From contig NC_049981.1 in the NCBI RefSeq assembly GCF_000003815.2, forward strand, positions 2,431,880-2,495,879: 64,000 nt of DNA, given 5' to 3'. The position numbers and the translations under genes are program-made. Shown in pieces: positions 44,937 to 55,750 of the stretch (position 1 is the first letter of the stretch; every line of letters starts with the position of its first letter). A model generated the notes under the pieces. The model did no database searches and had not been told where the DNA came from. It saw only the letters and a program-made list of their open reading frames with translations. The stretch is from Branchiostoma floridae. Taxonomy: Eukaryota; Chordata; Leptocardii; Amphioxiformes; Branchiostomatidae.

Positions 44937-45659
44937 TGGAAAGTTGTGATTACCGGAAATGACGACATAACATGGCTTTGTAGCAAAGCATGGGCTAGAC
45001 ACAGCGCAACACTTCCGGTGGCGGTGAACTCAAACAGACAGCAGCAGAATGTAATGTTTACAGAGATTTTACGGCGCTAGGAACGCGTGGAATCGCTAAT
45101 AACCCATCCGGTAATTTAGGGTGTCACGCTCGCAAACTATAAACTAATAAATGAAATGTATTGATAATAAATCAATCAGTATCGATATTAAATGTCAAAG
45201 TGACACGTAAGCCCTGATATAGTTTGACGGAAGCTGTATTCATCAGCAAACGGCAGTACAGAGAATACCTTTCAGGCTGGGGTACATTTTTATTTTTCGT
45301 AGATATAATATATTAGTTATTCTCTGACATTAATACGCCTTCGCTCTGTTTCTGAATTTGTCGAAGTTCAATCTTTGTTCCACTGGAACTATCATGCCCA
45401 GATCCGTTCGCTTTTGTTTAGCATACAGAATCCTCCTTCCCTACGTTAAAAGCCGATGCGATGTCCGATGCCAAATTTAGGCAAAAACCTCCGGATCTTT
45501 TCTTGTCGAACACAATATCTGCAGTATGCATTCACAACGAACCCACTACGAAACGGTATTCACTACATGATGTCCGCCGTTTTAAAATTATAATTTCCGT
45601 CATTCCTATAATGATAAAACGCGAGCATGTCGCTACGACATTTAATATCGATACTGATT

Positions 45660-45840
45660 AATTTTGTAATTTATGACCGATATCTCTGACGTCGATCCGG
45701 TGTGTGACGTCATACAGATAGGTATAATCCCGCGCGTTTGGCGGATTCCAGTCAGAATCTCAGCTGAGAGAAACAGCGTTTGGCGGGAAAATCACAGAAT
45801 CGTCTGCGCTGAGTCTGAGAGAAACAACGTTTGGCGGGAA
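45660..45840 (+). promoter_or_regulatory. Proximal promoter of peptide precursor 2
   Basis: A perfect CRE TGACGTCA at 45705-45712 and a half CRE at about 45688. A TATA-like GGTATAATCC lies at 45721-45730. Three TTTGGCGG motifs follow, two of which read TTTGGCGGGAAA, the E2F consensus; the last ends at the start codon. Confidence 0.5.
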
Positions 45841-47731
45841 ATGGATCTGATGACGCGGGAACTCTTGTTCTTCTTCCTGGCAGCAGTTTGCGTGCAGGTA
45901 AGTCGCCATTTGGCCCGGCACGTCGGTTTCTACAGAAGGCTTTCAAGGTTCAGTGTGGCTAATGTAACTACTAGTATGGGTGAGTACCGGTACAGGTACA
46001 AAACCAGATTTTCTTGTTCGACCGATCCAGGAAAAAAAACAACGTGAGAAAAATCAGGTAGGCGTTCACGCCGCATGGTTCTTTTGGGGCTTGCAGGTCC
46101 AAGAAAGCAACAAGAGCGAAGCAGAGGAGACTTGACAGTCAAACTTAATTGAAAACAGAGACAGGTAGTGTTCTTTCCATGAGGATAGGATTTTAAAACA
46201 CTAGTGGACGTCGCATATGCATACTCTACAAAACAGAATTCTTGAATTAGTGAAATCAATGGACCATTGTTTTGAGTATCGCCCATTCCCATTGGTCTTC
46301 AAAGATAATTAGGTCCAGGTTCAAGTCCGGACCTGAACCTGATCTTCTGGACCTGAACCGGACCTGTACTATACCCAGAATTTTCTGTACCGGTACCCGC
46401 CCCTAGCTACTAGTGACTAGTATATCACAGTCAAATCTCCAAGCAGATGTGGGGTCTAGCTTGTGTTTTGCAGCACCCTGTGTGTCGTGCGCGTTTGTCA
46501 GGAATTCAGGGAGCAGAGAAAACACCGGCCGGCTGGAAGACGTACACATAGCGGCCATCGAAACAGCCGTACATCTGCTTGGAGATTTTCGGACAGCAAT
46601 ATCAGTCAAACCTCGAGCTCTTACCCGTCGTGTGTACAAAAATGTTTTTTGTTATGATTGTATTTCAGAATCGTTCTCTTTGAAGACCTTTGAAATGTCA
46701 CCCTAAAATCTACCAGTACCTGTTACACTTCATATCAAGATCGCTAGGAGTCACACCGTACATGACACGCCCCGTTGACTTTATCAATGATAAAAATAAA
46801 CAATTCTCCCCCTTTCCAGGCCAGTCCGCTGGGCAAGACTGGAGCAGACCACGATATCGATGGATTCGACTTAGCGGCCAAGGACGTGGAGCGTGAGTAT
46901 GGGGGTTTAAAAGCAACCACTGCCGGGCGGACACAGACAATTATGCAAGGGAAGTTATTTCATTATATATCTTTGAAAAACACTCATTCAGCCAGTTCAT
47001 GAATTCAGAGCTTCCCATTGTTACAGAACTACGCTTCAGGGGAATATCATTGTCGTACCTTGTTTCAAACATACAAATCTAACGTAAAGTATTCACATTA
47101 TTTAGCCTAACTGCCATTCTAGTTAGTTTTCCGTGGCCCCCCAAACTCTAGCCAGGTTGCCATCCTATTTAGTTTACCTAGGCTCCCATAAAATGTGAGG
47201 CTGAGGGGAGGGTATAGGAGCCCCAGATGGCACAATTATCGCCACCTGTCATTGTTTAAGCTTAACAGTCTCAATACTGCCCCTGACACAGTCTTCTACA
47301 GGCCCGAGAATCCGGATTCTGGAGTTCCGGAGAAGCGATGGGGAGGGGCGTGCCTGGGCTGCCCTCCGGACCCAATCCTGATATCCGGACGAGCTTCTCC
47401 GGATTCCGAATCCACCTTACCGGAAAATCCACACCACGAGAGTCCGGATTCCGGAGTTCCAGAGAAGCGGTGGGGAGGAGCTTGTCTCGGCTGCCCTCCG
47501 GACCCAATCCTTATATCCGGGCGGGCTTCTCCGGATTCCGGAACCAACTTACCGGAAAATCCGCACCACGAGAATCCGGATTCCGTACCACAAGAGGTTC
47601 CGGAGAATCTACAGCCAGTGGCTCCGGATTCCGGGCGATCGGATGTGCCACAGAAACGGTGGGGAGGGGAGTGCCTCGGTTGCCCACCCGATCCCATCAT
47701 TCTCCTGGGGAAGAGAAAACGATCCGCGTAG
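45841..47731 (+). CDS. Neuropeptide precursor 2 (WGGxCLGCPPDP-amide type)
   Basis: Three exons: 45841-45897, 46820-46892, 47292-47731 (189 residues, stop TAG). Exon 1 is a signal peptide (MDLMTRELLFFFLAAVCVQ). Exon 2 is a spacer (ASPLGKTGADHD...). Exon 3 holds three related peptides after EKR or QKR sites: WGGACLGCPPDPILISGR twice and WGGECLGCPPDPIILLGKRK once. The Gly before basic residues predicts amidation, and CLGC predicts a tight disulfide. Acidic spacers rich in PENPDSG separate them. The ATG at 45841 was chosen because it begins the hydrophobic segment; an upstream in-frame ATG (45673) would bury it. The acceptor at 47290-47291 was chosen on phase. Exon design matches precursor 1. I do not recognise the peptide family. 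A poly(A) signal AATAAA lies at 48521-48526. Confidence 0.85.
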
Positions 47732-48876
47732 CCGGGAGGCTCAGCATGACCATCATCTTCATGGCGGTCAGCACCGTGCAAACTAGAATTGACCGACACG
47801 GACACCGAACGGACTGTTCCTAACTAAAGACGTGTTTCTCTTAGTGTAGACTTTACCAAATGGGCTGGTCCTAACTTATGTTCTAACAAATGTAACGTTA
47901 CTTCTCTTGGTGTTAAGGTCACGATCTTTCTTTTGAAACGGTTGTAAGATGACATAAAGCCAGAGTATTCCTCAACCAACAGCCAAAGACTGCATGCACT
48001 ATTGAAAAATCTACAATTTAATGTATCCCGTCATAACTTGCATTAAAAACGGTATACAAGATCATCCACGTGAACGTGTGCTTTTTCCGAGTACGAGTTA
48101 AAATATTTAGATTATAAGACTTAGTTCGTTCCTTATGAGAAAAGGATGTCACTAGAGTTGCATGTTAAGAAGGAGCCTTTCTCAGGTTTCGAGCTGTTAG
48201 TCTGTTCAATTCGATTTTATTTTATAGTTTAGATATTGCGTAATACGTAAATGTATGACTTAAAGACAACAAATGTCAAAATGCACAAACGTAAGAAAAC
48301 TCGTTTTTTCATCTCTGAAGTGAGTATCTTTCGAACTCCGCAGCGCCGCACCGGTGTCCCAAGTGCAGTGAGATACCGGTGCCACCTTAAGGTGAAGTCT
48401 GAAGGAAGACAACACCTGCTAAGGACAGGTAGACTGTACAATGGATTTTGTCTTTGACTTTGTGAAAGAAATATGTTCTTCCGATGTATTTGTTCATCCG
48501 GTATAACTTAGGCCACAGCTAATAAATTTAATGGCATCCGCGCGCTTATTGATTTTCGCCTGATTAAAAAAAAAAACAATAATTTTTTTCTTCCTTGGAA
48601 CAGGAGTTTCCTTCTTTGGAGATGGTAAACATGCGGAAAAAAATAACGGAATTGATCATGAGCAAATGTGTTGTAGCCTAATGATAGCCTCTACCAGGCT
48701 TCGTGGATCGGTGGAGTACTAGTAATTGTAGAAATTGAACAAATAGAGTCAATAGTATGCTAGAGGAGTCGGCCGGCCAGTAAATACATGAGCCGACCCA
48801 CATTTGCTAGCCTAATGATCGTACTTGTAGAAGTAACACTTAGCCAGGTAAACTACATAGTTAGAAGTAGAACTAG
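47732..48876. other. 3' UTR of peptide gene 2 and intergenic DNA
   Basis: No coding exon recognised. AATAAA at 48521-48526 is the best poly(A) signal for peptide gene 2. The stretch ends at copy C of the 2-kb repeat. Confidence 0.4.
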
Positions 48877-50924
48877 TTACCTACATGTATGCAGGTATGG
48901 TTTTGATGCTGGTGGGAACTTTTCGGTAGCCGGGGATGTAGGGCGCTGTATCTCGTGAACGGATGGTGTGAGCACGACGATTTTTGGTACGTGGGTTGGG
49001 GGTGGTAGCCTAACACTCAGGTTTGATTTTGGGCCTCCTGGCGTTTGAACTTGACATTGCAGGTGGCATTTTTGGTGTTTTTGGGGCACTTTTGGCGCTG
49101 TGTGTCCGGAACGATACGCGCGATTGCGACGATTTTTGGTGCATGGGTGGGGGGTTGTTGCCTGTTGCCTAGGATTGACTTTGGGCCTTGTCGCGTTTGA
49201 ACTTGACCCGGCAGGTCGAATTTTGTGTCCGGGAGGGGTGTTTCCGGAGTTATATCTTCTGAACGGCTGGTGCTGGCGCGATGATATTTGGCACATGTGT
49301 CGGCGGTGGCTGAATAATGCTCAATTTTGATTTTGGCGCCCTTGGTGCTTGAACTTGACATTTTAGGTTACCTTTTGTGCGGGCACGGGGCGTGCGCTGT
49401 ATCTCCGGAACGCAAGGTGCCATTGTGTTGCCATTTGGTACGTGAGTTGTTTGTGGTGTCCTGGTGGTCAGGTTTGATTTTGGGCCTCCTAGTGCTTGAA
49501 CTTGATACTGTATAGGTTGACCCTGTTTTAGTGTGGTTGGGGCATCCTCCCAATATCTGCTTGGTTTTAAAAACAGATTATGGTTGGGTGTAGAACCATC
49601 ATCTGGCCTGGGCTACCTTCAATGTATCAGGTTACTTAGTGGCACTGACAGTTTGCCAGATGACGGGAGTGTGCCAGATTATATATCTGTTGGTCAGGTA
49701 TAATTGGAGTTTGCTTATTACTCTTTGTGGTGTTTCTAGAGCTGTATAGTACTGAGTTTTAAGTTCCGGTACAAGTTCCTTTACCCTGTTGGCAATCATG
49801 GTTGAACTTGAACTTAAACAGAAGAAGATGCAATTTTCTAATGTGGAGGAGAACTGTATAGAGTGTGGGCATAAGAGAAAGGTATGTGTATGATTTGTCC
49901 TGTGTTTCTTTTTGTTTCTTTGGTAATGCCATTTCCATACTGTATACAGGTAATTTGTTGTTTTGGGCTAGTCATATTCGCTTGGTTTTTGGGCCTGCTT
50001 AATCTATGGTACAGGCAGGGTTAAGTGGTGGAGGCTTAGCTTTGTTCTGTTTTAAATTCAGTATCGTTTGTTGCATTTTGTCGCGGCAAATATATGATGA
50101 AATTCCCCTTCTAAGCAACTGCTCATTGGTTTGCGGGGATGTTTGCTGGGTGTTTGCTCTGACTACAACAGCTTCTGAACTTTTCAAAGCTTCCATTGCC
50201 AGCAGCTTGCCATCTATAAATGGGATTGACAAGGACATTTTTCATAGTAAATTATGCTGTTAAATTTGGCTTAGATACTACAGGAGATTTAGGTTTGGGT
50301 TGGATGGATTGAATGAAAATATCATACCACCCTGGGGACTAACTGTTGCTGCTGCATGGGGGCTACCACTATTCATATTGTCTAATGTCTATGGAACTAC
50401 AGATAAAAGTATCATTGGTCAAATTATGCAAGTAACATTCCGATGTCAAGTGAATAACACCCCAGAAATAAATCTTTAATGAATATCATTGGAAGAACAC
50501 AAACCAAGGAGACTTAGCAGCTGCATTAGGTCAGTACATTGAAATAGGAAGATATTAGTATATCATGTGACAGAGTAACTACATGTGCATGGGCCATCTG
50601 AGACAAAACAAGAAAGCTTTTAAAAAAAGCTGGCCGGGGCGCATTTGGAAGGACTACCTCAAAATTTCATGTTGTGTTCCAGTAAAATGTGCATCATTAT
50701 TAAACTAGAAGTTTATATCTAAAATCTATGGGAAGTTGGCTGGAAACCTTTGTTCACTGGTATAATTGGATTTTCCGGCGTACTTTTGTGGGCGGAATTG
50801 TATCCCTTGTGTGCGCTGTGTGCCGGATATAAAAATCGTAAAAGAAACTCCGGTGCGAGACCACAGCCAAAGGCGGGAAGAGGTCCCGGATGTGCATTGT
50901 CGTTCTTTCTTCGTGACAGAAATT

Positions 50925-53900
50925 TCACTGTGGAGAACCTCTTAATTGGAATTCCACACGAATCCAGTGATCTTTGATTCTACCAATGGGATGTTGTGGA
51001 CTCTTCAGTATGAAGCGTAGAAGTGCATCAGTGCGTCTATTAAAGTGTATCGCACACATGACAGGGTCTGATCTCATTAGGTTCCATTTGTCTTGTTGTG
51101 GTAATGCTTTAGCTTCTTCATAGGTCAGGTCAGGATTCAGGGTCATGAACAATTCTGGCCAGTTTAAATCATTAGCAGACACAGTGACAAACCATGTTGG
51201 TGGTCCAATAGTGTTTATTTTTGCTAGCAAGTTTAGCAGTTGGTCCTTGAAGTAAGCTGCTGTTCCACGTATATTCTTCATAAAAGTGTATGATGTGCTT
51301 TCAACATGTTGATCAATTTCATGATGCAGATCGCCTGCTGTTAGTGGCTGTGCTATGGATTGTGATCTAACATTACTCTGCTTTTGCATTCTACATACAA
51401 TGGATATCTGACTGTACAATTTCTTGATTTCATACGAGTTCAAGGCAAAGAAGAGCCATGGGATGTTTTTTCTCCAGCAATCATTGATATTGAGCAAACG
51501 TGATTGGAAGTACTGTAAGTCTGTTAGTTGTACATCACGCGTCTGTTTGAAGCCATTTTTACCATATGGGTATAACTGTGGAAAACAGTGTTCCTCAAGA
51601 TCAGTCTCTTTAAATATGCTTTGTGGTGGTGATGTTTCACGTGGTAGTGATATCACTGGGACATTGTCTGTTACATTCTGCAACAGAGATTGTAACTGGA
51701 CATTTGGATTAATGTAGTTACAGGGAAAAGCTGAGAGTTCTTGGACAGTAGAAGGTGCACTTGAGAAGTCTGGTTCATTGGCGTCTGTGATCATTGGATT
51801 GAATTCACTTGACTTTTTTACCCAGTTTTCAAAGGTAGCTATGTTCACATGTGAATATAGATGATTATGCGTTACCAGCCATGTAAGAGCTTCATGCATT
51901 TTGGAAAATCGTACAATGTGTTGTGGGTCTGTTCTTTGTGTTTTACTTTCATTTGTCTGACAAGGGTGTACTATTACTAGCCCAGCTGTATCTTGGCTAT
52001 GTGGTAACAGTTGGCAAGTAGTTTCAATGTTGGTAGGGAAACTTATGGCTTGACCTTGTTCACCAAATTGTCCACCTGGTAATACAATTAACTTGATGAA
52101 GGTGTATTTCAAACTGACAAGTCTTGTTTCCATTCTACTGAGTTGTTTCAGGCATGATGGAATGTCACCTGGATCCATATTGTTAGTCCAAGCATTGGGT
52201 ATGGGTTTGTCTTTTTCAAGACAAATCAAACACTTTGAACAGAGATGATGTTGACCAGAAATATCATTGACTATTTTGTCTATGACAGCATTGTTGCAGT
52301 TTCGCACTTGGTCATGAAATAACAATTGTCTACATATGCTACAGTAGTACTTTGGCTGCTGTTTTATATAGCAATGAAATGCAGGAAAGTCTGATTTGTA
52401 TTGTTCACTGGTATAGTCTATGCTATGTTCTCTAACATATTTTGTAGCCAATGTTTTTCTCACTCTATCACAGTTTTTCCTCTGTCGTTGCGTTTTTTCT
52501 TGTGAAGATTCTTGTTCAGCTCTTTTTGCTTTGCTAGCTTTGCGTGATGTCCTTTGTTTTGCAAGTCTTTCGGCTTTTTGCTCAGGGGTCTCATTTGCTT
52601 GTTTTGCTTTGTATGATGCTCTTCGTTTTGCAAGTCTATCGTCTTTTTGCTCAGGGGTCTCATTTGCTCGTTTTGCTCTTTCCTGTGCAAGTCTATCTGC
52701 TTTTTGCTCAGTTGTCTCATCTGCCTGTTTTGCTTTGTATGAAGCTCTTCGTTTTGCAAGTCTTTCATCTTTTTGCTCACGGGTCTCATTTGCTTGTTTT
52801 GCTTTGTATGATGTTCTTCGTTTTGCAAGTCTTTCATCTTTTTCCTCAGGGGTCTCATTTGCTCGTTTTGCTTTATATGATGCTCTTTGCTGTGCTGCTT
52901 TTTGCTCACAGGTCTCATTTGCTTTCTTTGCTTTGTATGATGTTCTTTGTTCTGCAAGACTCTCTGTCTTCTGTTGATAGGTTTGTTTTTCTTGTTTGTC
53001 CTTGCATATTGCGCTTTGGATTGCAAGACCTTGCACTTTTTTATCATTTAAATTTGATGCTGCATTTGGTGACATTACTAATTGATTCAAGAGGCCTTCA
53101 TTCCTGTTCTCTGGCATAGCACTTGGATGTTTGCTTGTGGTGCATGGCACAATGTTTTTCCCAGTACTTTGGTTACAATGTGGTGCAAATGGAAATGCTG
53201 TGTTTGGTTGTTGTAGGTTCTCTTTCGTAGATACAAACTCTGGTTTAACCAAGGTGTATGTGTGTTGTTGTTGAACTTGAAAGCAGTTTTCTGACTCAAT
53301 CATAGAAGAAACATTGCTAGTCAGATTGATAATGTGTATACCAGTAGGTTCAACTGATAAGAAAACATTTTCTGCTTGTACTGGGACAACCTCAAAATTG
53401 CATGTTGTGTTCCAGTTAAGTTGTTGCAAGAATGAAACTAGATTGCTGTTTGAACTGTGCATGCTTAAAGTAGAAGTGCCATGGCTATCTGGCAATGCTG
53501 TTATGGGACTTCTGGCATGTGAGTCATAAACAAAATACTTGTTATCAGCGTGCAACAATGCTACTGTTGAACCAGTTATTCCATGTGCTGTTATGAAAAG
53601 ACAAGTGTTGGATTCAGCAAATGCTGCTTCTAGGGCTTTCTTTAAGGTGTAATAAGGATAGACTGCTTCTGTGGCAAATATGTCTCCAGTGTAAGACTCT
53701 TTTATTGATACACGTACAGTATTGTTGTAAAGTTGCAAATAGTCTGGAATATCATCAACGGAGAGGAACTCCACACCAGATCTTAGTGATGGTTTTATGT
53801 AGGTGTATAGTGCATCTCCTTGAAAAAGTACACCATCAAGGTCTGTACTTGTCCAGGTAATTGCTTGTCTGCAAGTACTGTGGTTAACAACTGCCATTAA

Positions 53901-53990
53901 AGCATTTGCAGTGCATTGTTTGCCTCTATTATCTCCACTGAAAATGATGTCACCTTGGTGGTATTTTCCCGATAAAATAGATTCACACAT
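50925..53990 (-). CDS. Helitron-like Rep N-terminal protein with cysteine-protease head (truncated)
   Basis: 1,021 residues. Residues 1 to about 190 resemble the papain-like protease domain of the peptidase C76 / herpes tegument type: GKQCTANALMAV with the likely catalytic Cys, WTSTDLDGVLFQGDALY, and YFVYDSHAR with the likely His/Asp. A Lys/Arg-rich region of 24-residue repeats (SYKAKQANETPEQKAERLAK pattern) follows, then a Cys-rich segment (YYCSICRQLL; LCSKCLICL). The end matches the Helitron_like_N domain: FPQLYPYGKNGF, MKNIRGTAAYF, GPPTWFVTVSANDLNWPEL, RVEFQLRGSP. The frame stops right after RGSP, just before the region where the HUH endonuclease motif is expected. The protein would serve rolling-circle transposition if complete. 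Confidence 0.85.
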   Translation of the reverse strand: MCESILSGKYHQGDIIFSGDNRGKQCTANALMAVVNHSTCRQAITWTSTDLDGVLFQGDALYTYIKPSLRSGVEFLSVDDIPDYLQLYNNTVRVSIKESYTGDIFATEAVYPYYTLKKALEAAFAESNTCLFITAHGITGSTVALLHADNKYFVYDSHARSPITALPDSHGTSTLSMHSSNSNLVSFLQQLNWNTTCNFEVVPVQAENVFLSVEPTGIHIINLTSNVSSMIESENCFQVQQQHTYTLVKPEFVSTKENLQQPNTAFPFAPHCNQSTGKNIVPCTTSKHPSAMPENRNEGLLNQLVMSPNAASNLNDKKVQGLAIQSAICKDKQEKQTYQQKTESLAEQRTSYKAKKANETCEQKAAQQRASYKAKRANETPEEKDERLAKRRTSYKAKQANETREQKDERLAKRRASYKAKQADETTEQKADRLAQERAKRANETPEQKDDRLAKRRASYKAKQANETPEQKAERLAKQRTSRKASKAKRAEQESSQEKTQRQRKNCDRVRKTLATKYVREHSIDYTSEQYKSDFPAFHCYIKQQPKYYCSICRQLLFHDQVRNCNNAVIDKIVNDISGQHHLCSKCLICLEKDKPIPNAWTNNMDPGDIPSCLKQLSRMETRLVSLKYTFIKLIVLPGGQFGEQGQAISFPTNIETTCQLLPHSQDTAGLVIVHPCQTNESKTQRTDPQHIVRFSKMHEALTWLVTHNHLYSHVNIATFENWVKKSSEFNPMITDANEPDFSSAPSTVQELSAFPCNYINPNVQLQSLLQNVTDNVPVISLPRETSPPQSIFKETDLEEHCFPQLYPYGKNGFKQTRDVQLTDLQYFQSRLLNINDCWRKNIPWLFFALNSYEIKKLYSQISIVCRMQKQSNVRSQSIAQPLTAGDLHHEIDQHVESTSYTFMKNIRGTAAYFKDQLLNLLAKINTIGPPTWFVTVSANDLNWPELFMTLNPDLTYEEAKALPQQDKWNLMRSDPVMCAIHFNRRTDALLRFILKSPQHPIGRIKDHWIRVEFQLRGSPQ
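52528..52965 (-). repeat. Coding 72-bp repeats in Helentron ORF
   Basis: About six tandem units of roughly 72 bp encode a 24-residue KAKxANETPEQKxERLAKRRxSY motif, predicted to be helical and highly charged. Confidence 0.85.
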
Positions 53991-54027
53991 TGTTCACAAT
54001 ATATGTGTTCTTTGCTTGACTTTATTT

Positions 54028-54345
54028 GCACAATGCACAGTGCTCAGTGGCACGATTGAGTCTGGTGTGTGCAAAATGCACAGTGCTCAATGGCACGATT
54101 GGTCTGGTGTGTGCAAAATGCACAGTGCTCAATGGCACGATTGGTCTGGTGTGTGCAAAATGCACAGTGCTCAATGGCACGATAGGTCTGGTGTGTGCAA
54201 AATGCACAGTGCTCAATGGCACGATAGGTCTGGTGTGTGCAAAATGCACAGTGCTCAGTGGCACAATTGGTCTGGTGTGTGCAAAATGCAGTGCTCAGTG
54301 GCACGATTGAGTCTGGTATGTGCAAAATGCACAGTGATCAATGAT
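54028..54345. repeat. 42-bp minisatellite, 7 units
   Basis: Unit core CACAGTGCTCAATGGCACGA plus TTGGTCTGGTGTGTGCAAAA. It lies upstream of the Helentron ORF start and inside the element. Confidence 0.95.
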
Positions 54346-55242
54346 CTGTTAATAGGTCTCAAGGTCTAATTTGGTTGGATCAAGGACTCTCTTTCAAACC
54401 TCTTTGGTTGGATGCAAAATGTAATGCGTAGATTTCAGCAGAAGAAGTATAAATGTGTACTGTGTAAAATCTTATTGAGTACAGACTTTTGCTAGCTGTA
54501 AGTTTCTGTATATTACTGTGTCACTTGTATATATAGCAGAGAACAGTCTAAGGCGTCACTGAAACAGAAAGAAAATATTGTCTTGATCACATAACATCTT
54601 ACTAGTACCAACAAAAAGCAAAAATCTACAAAAGTTCAGGTGTGACATCTTGCCAACTGCTTTGCTGATTGTTTAACAGTTAGCTACAATCCGTTGTTTT
54701 CTACTATTCTTTGGAAATGTATGTTTTAATGTATTAGAATCCGATCCATCTTTTCAACTTGTACGATATTTTTACAATCAAAAATGCCCTGCATAATGCC
54801 TCGCATCGGCTCAAGCACAGTGCACCATTAAACTATCTAAATTCTCGTCAATCCCCACACACTGGTTTTACTAAAAAAACTATATACCGTTCCTTGGAAA
54901 TATGTTTCAATGTGTCCGAATTCATGATCACTATCTTTTCAAATTGTACGTTACTCTTACGATCGAAAATGTCCTGCAGGACCTCCTGCAGCTGCATATA
55001 TAGACGCACGCCCCCCTCCCACCCGCACGTAAACTGTTCCAATCGTTGCACAATAAACTTGACTGTATACCCTCCACAAAATCTTTCGTCAAATGTCGTG
55101 CTCATTTTACTCACATGACACTACGCCTTAGAATGTAATGTTATATTTTAATACATCCGAATTCCAGAAAGATAACTTTACAAACTGTACCAATTTCTGT
55201 ACGATAAAAATCTCACCTCCTCCGCACCGTCAACGCCCGTGA

Positions 55243-55460
55243 GGGTATTTACCGGAATAACCCGAAATGACCCGGAATAACCCGGAATAACCGTAATATT
55301 TCTTGTTCCCATGGCCATATATACATTATTTTATGCCAAAATATTGCATTCTGCGATCTTAACTTATCAAAGCACACTGTATTTCGGTAGCTTTCATCCT
55401 TTATTAAGGTTATTCCGGGTTATTCCGGGTTATTCCGGGTTATTCCGCTAAATACCCGGA
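55243..55460. repeat. Inverted arrays of ATTCCGGGTT
   Basis: Left arm 55243-55293 (ACCCGGAATA repeats starting GGGTATTTACCGG) pairs with right arm 55408-55457 (TTATTCCGGG repeats ending CTAAATACCC). A roughly 114-nt spacer separates them. Located in the 5' region of the Helentron. Confidence 0.85.
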
Positions 55461-55634
55461 CCCGTCAACGCTATCGCAAAATGAACCGTGCGATTTAACG
55501 ACAACTCCTCAAATGTTACATGACCAGTGTTTTACTGCAAATCAAGAAACATTTTCCTTTCCTAGACTTTGCTAATGAGCGCTGCAATGTTTTCTGTACG
55601 AGTAGAGGTCATGGATAAACAGTATTCTTACAAC

Positions 55635-55750
55635 GTTTATTTGAAGGGCTAAGAAGGGCTGAGAATTGTCGTAAAAACGCACGGTACATTGCGTTTATTT
55701 GAAGGGCTGAGAAGGGCTGAGAATTGTCGTAAAAACGCACGGTACATTTT
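55635..55750. repeat. 58-bp direct duplication
   Basis: Two near-identical copies of GTTTATTTGAAGGGCTGAGA through GCACGGTACATT in the Helentron 5' region. Confidence 0.9.

Noticed and set aside
45673-45840. Upstream in-frame ATG at 45673 for peptide precursor 2
   Set aside because: It would place 56 polar residues before the hydrophobic signal sequence and covers CRE and duplicated promoter motifs. Starting at 45841 gives a normal signal peptide and mirrors precursor 1.
47292-47302. Acceptor at 47300-47301 for peptide gene 2 exon 3
   Set aside because: It has a better pyrimidine tract but leaves the wrong phase after the 46892 donor. The AG at 47290-47291 keeps the frame. RNA data would settle this.
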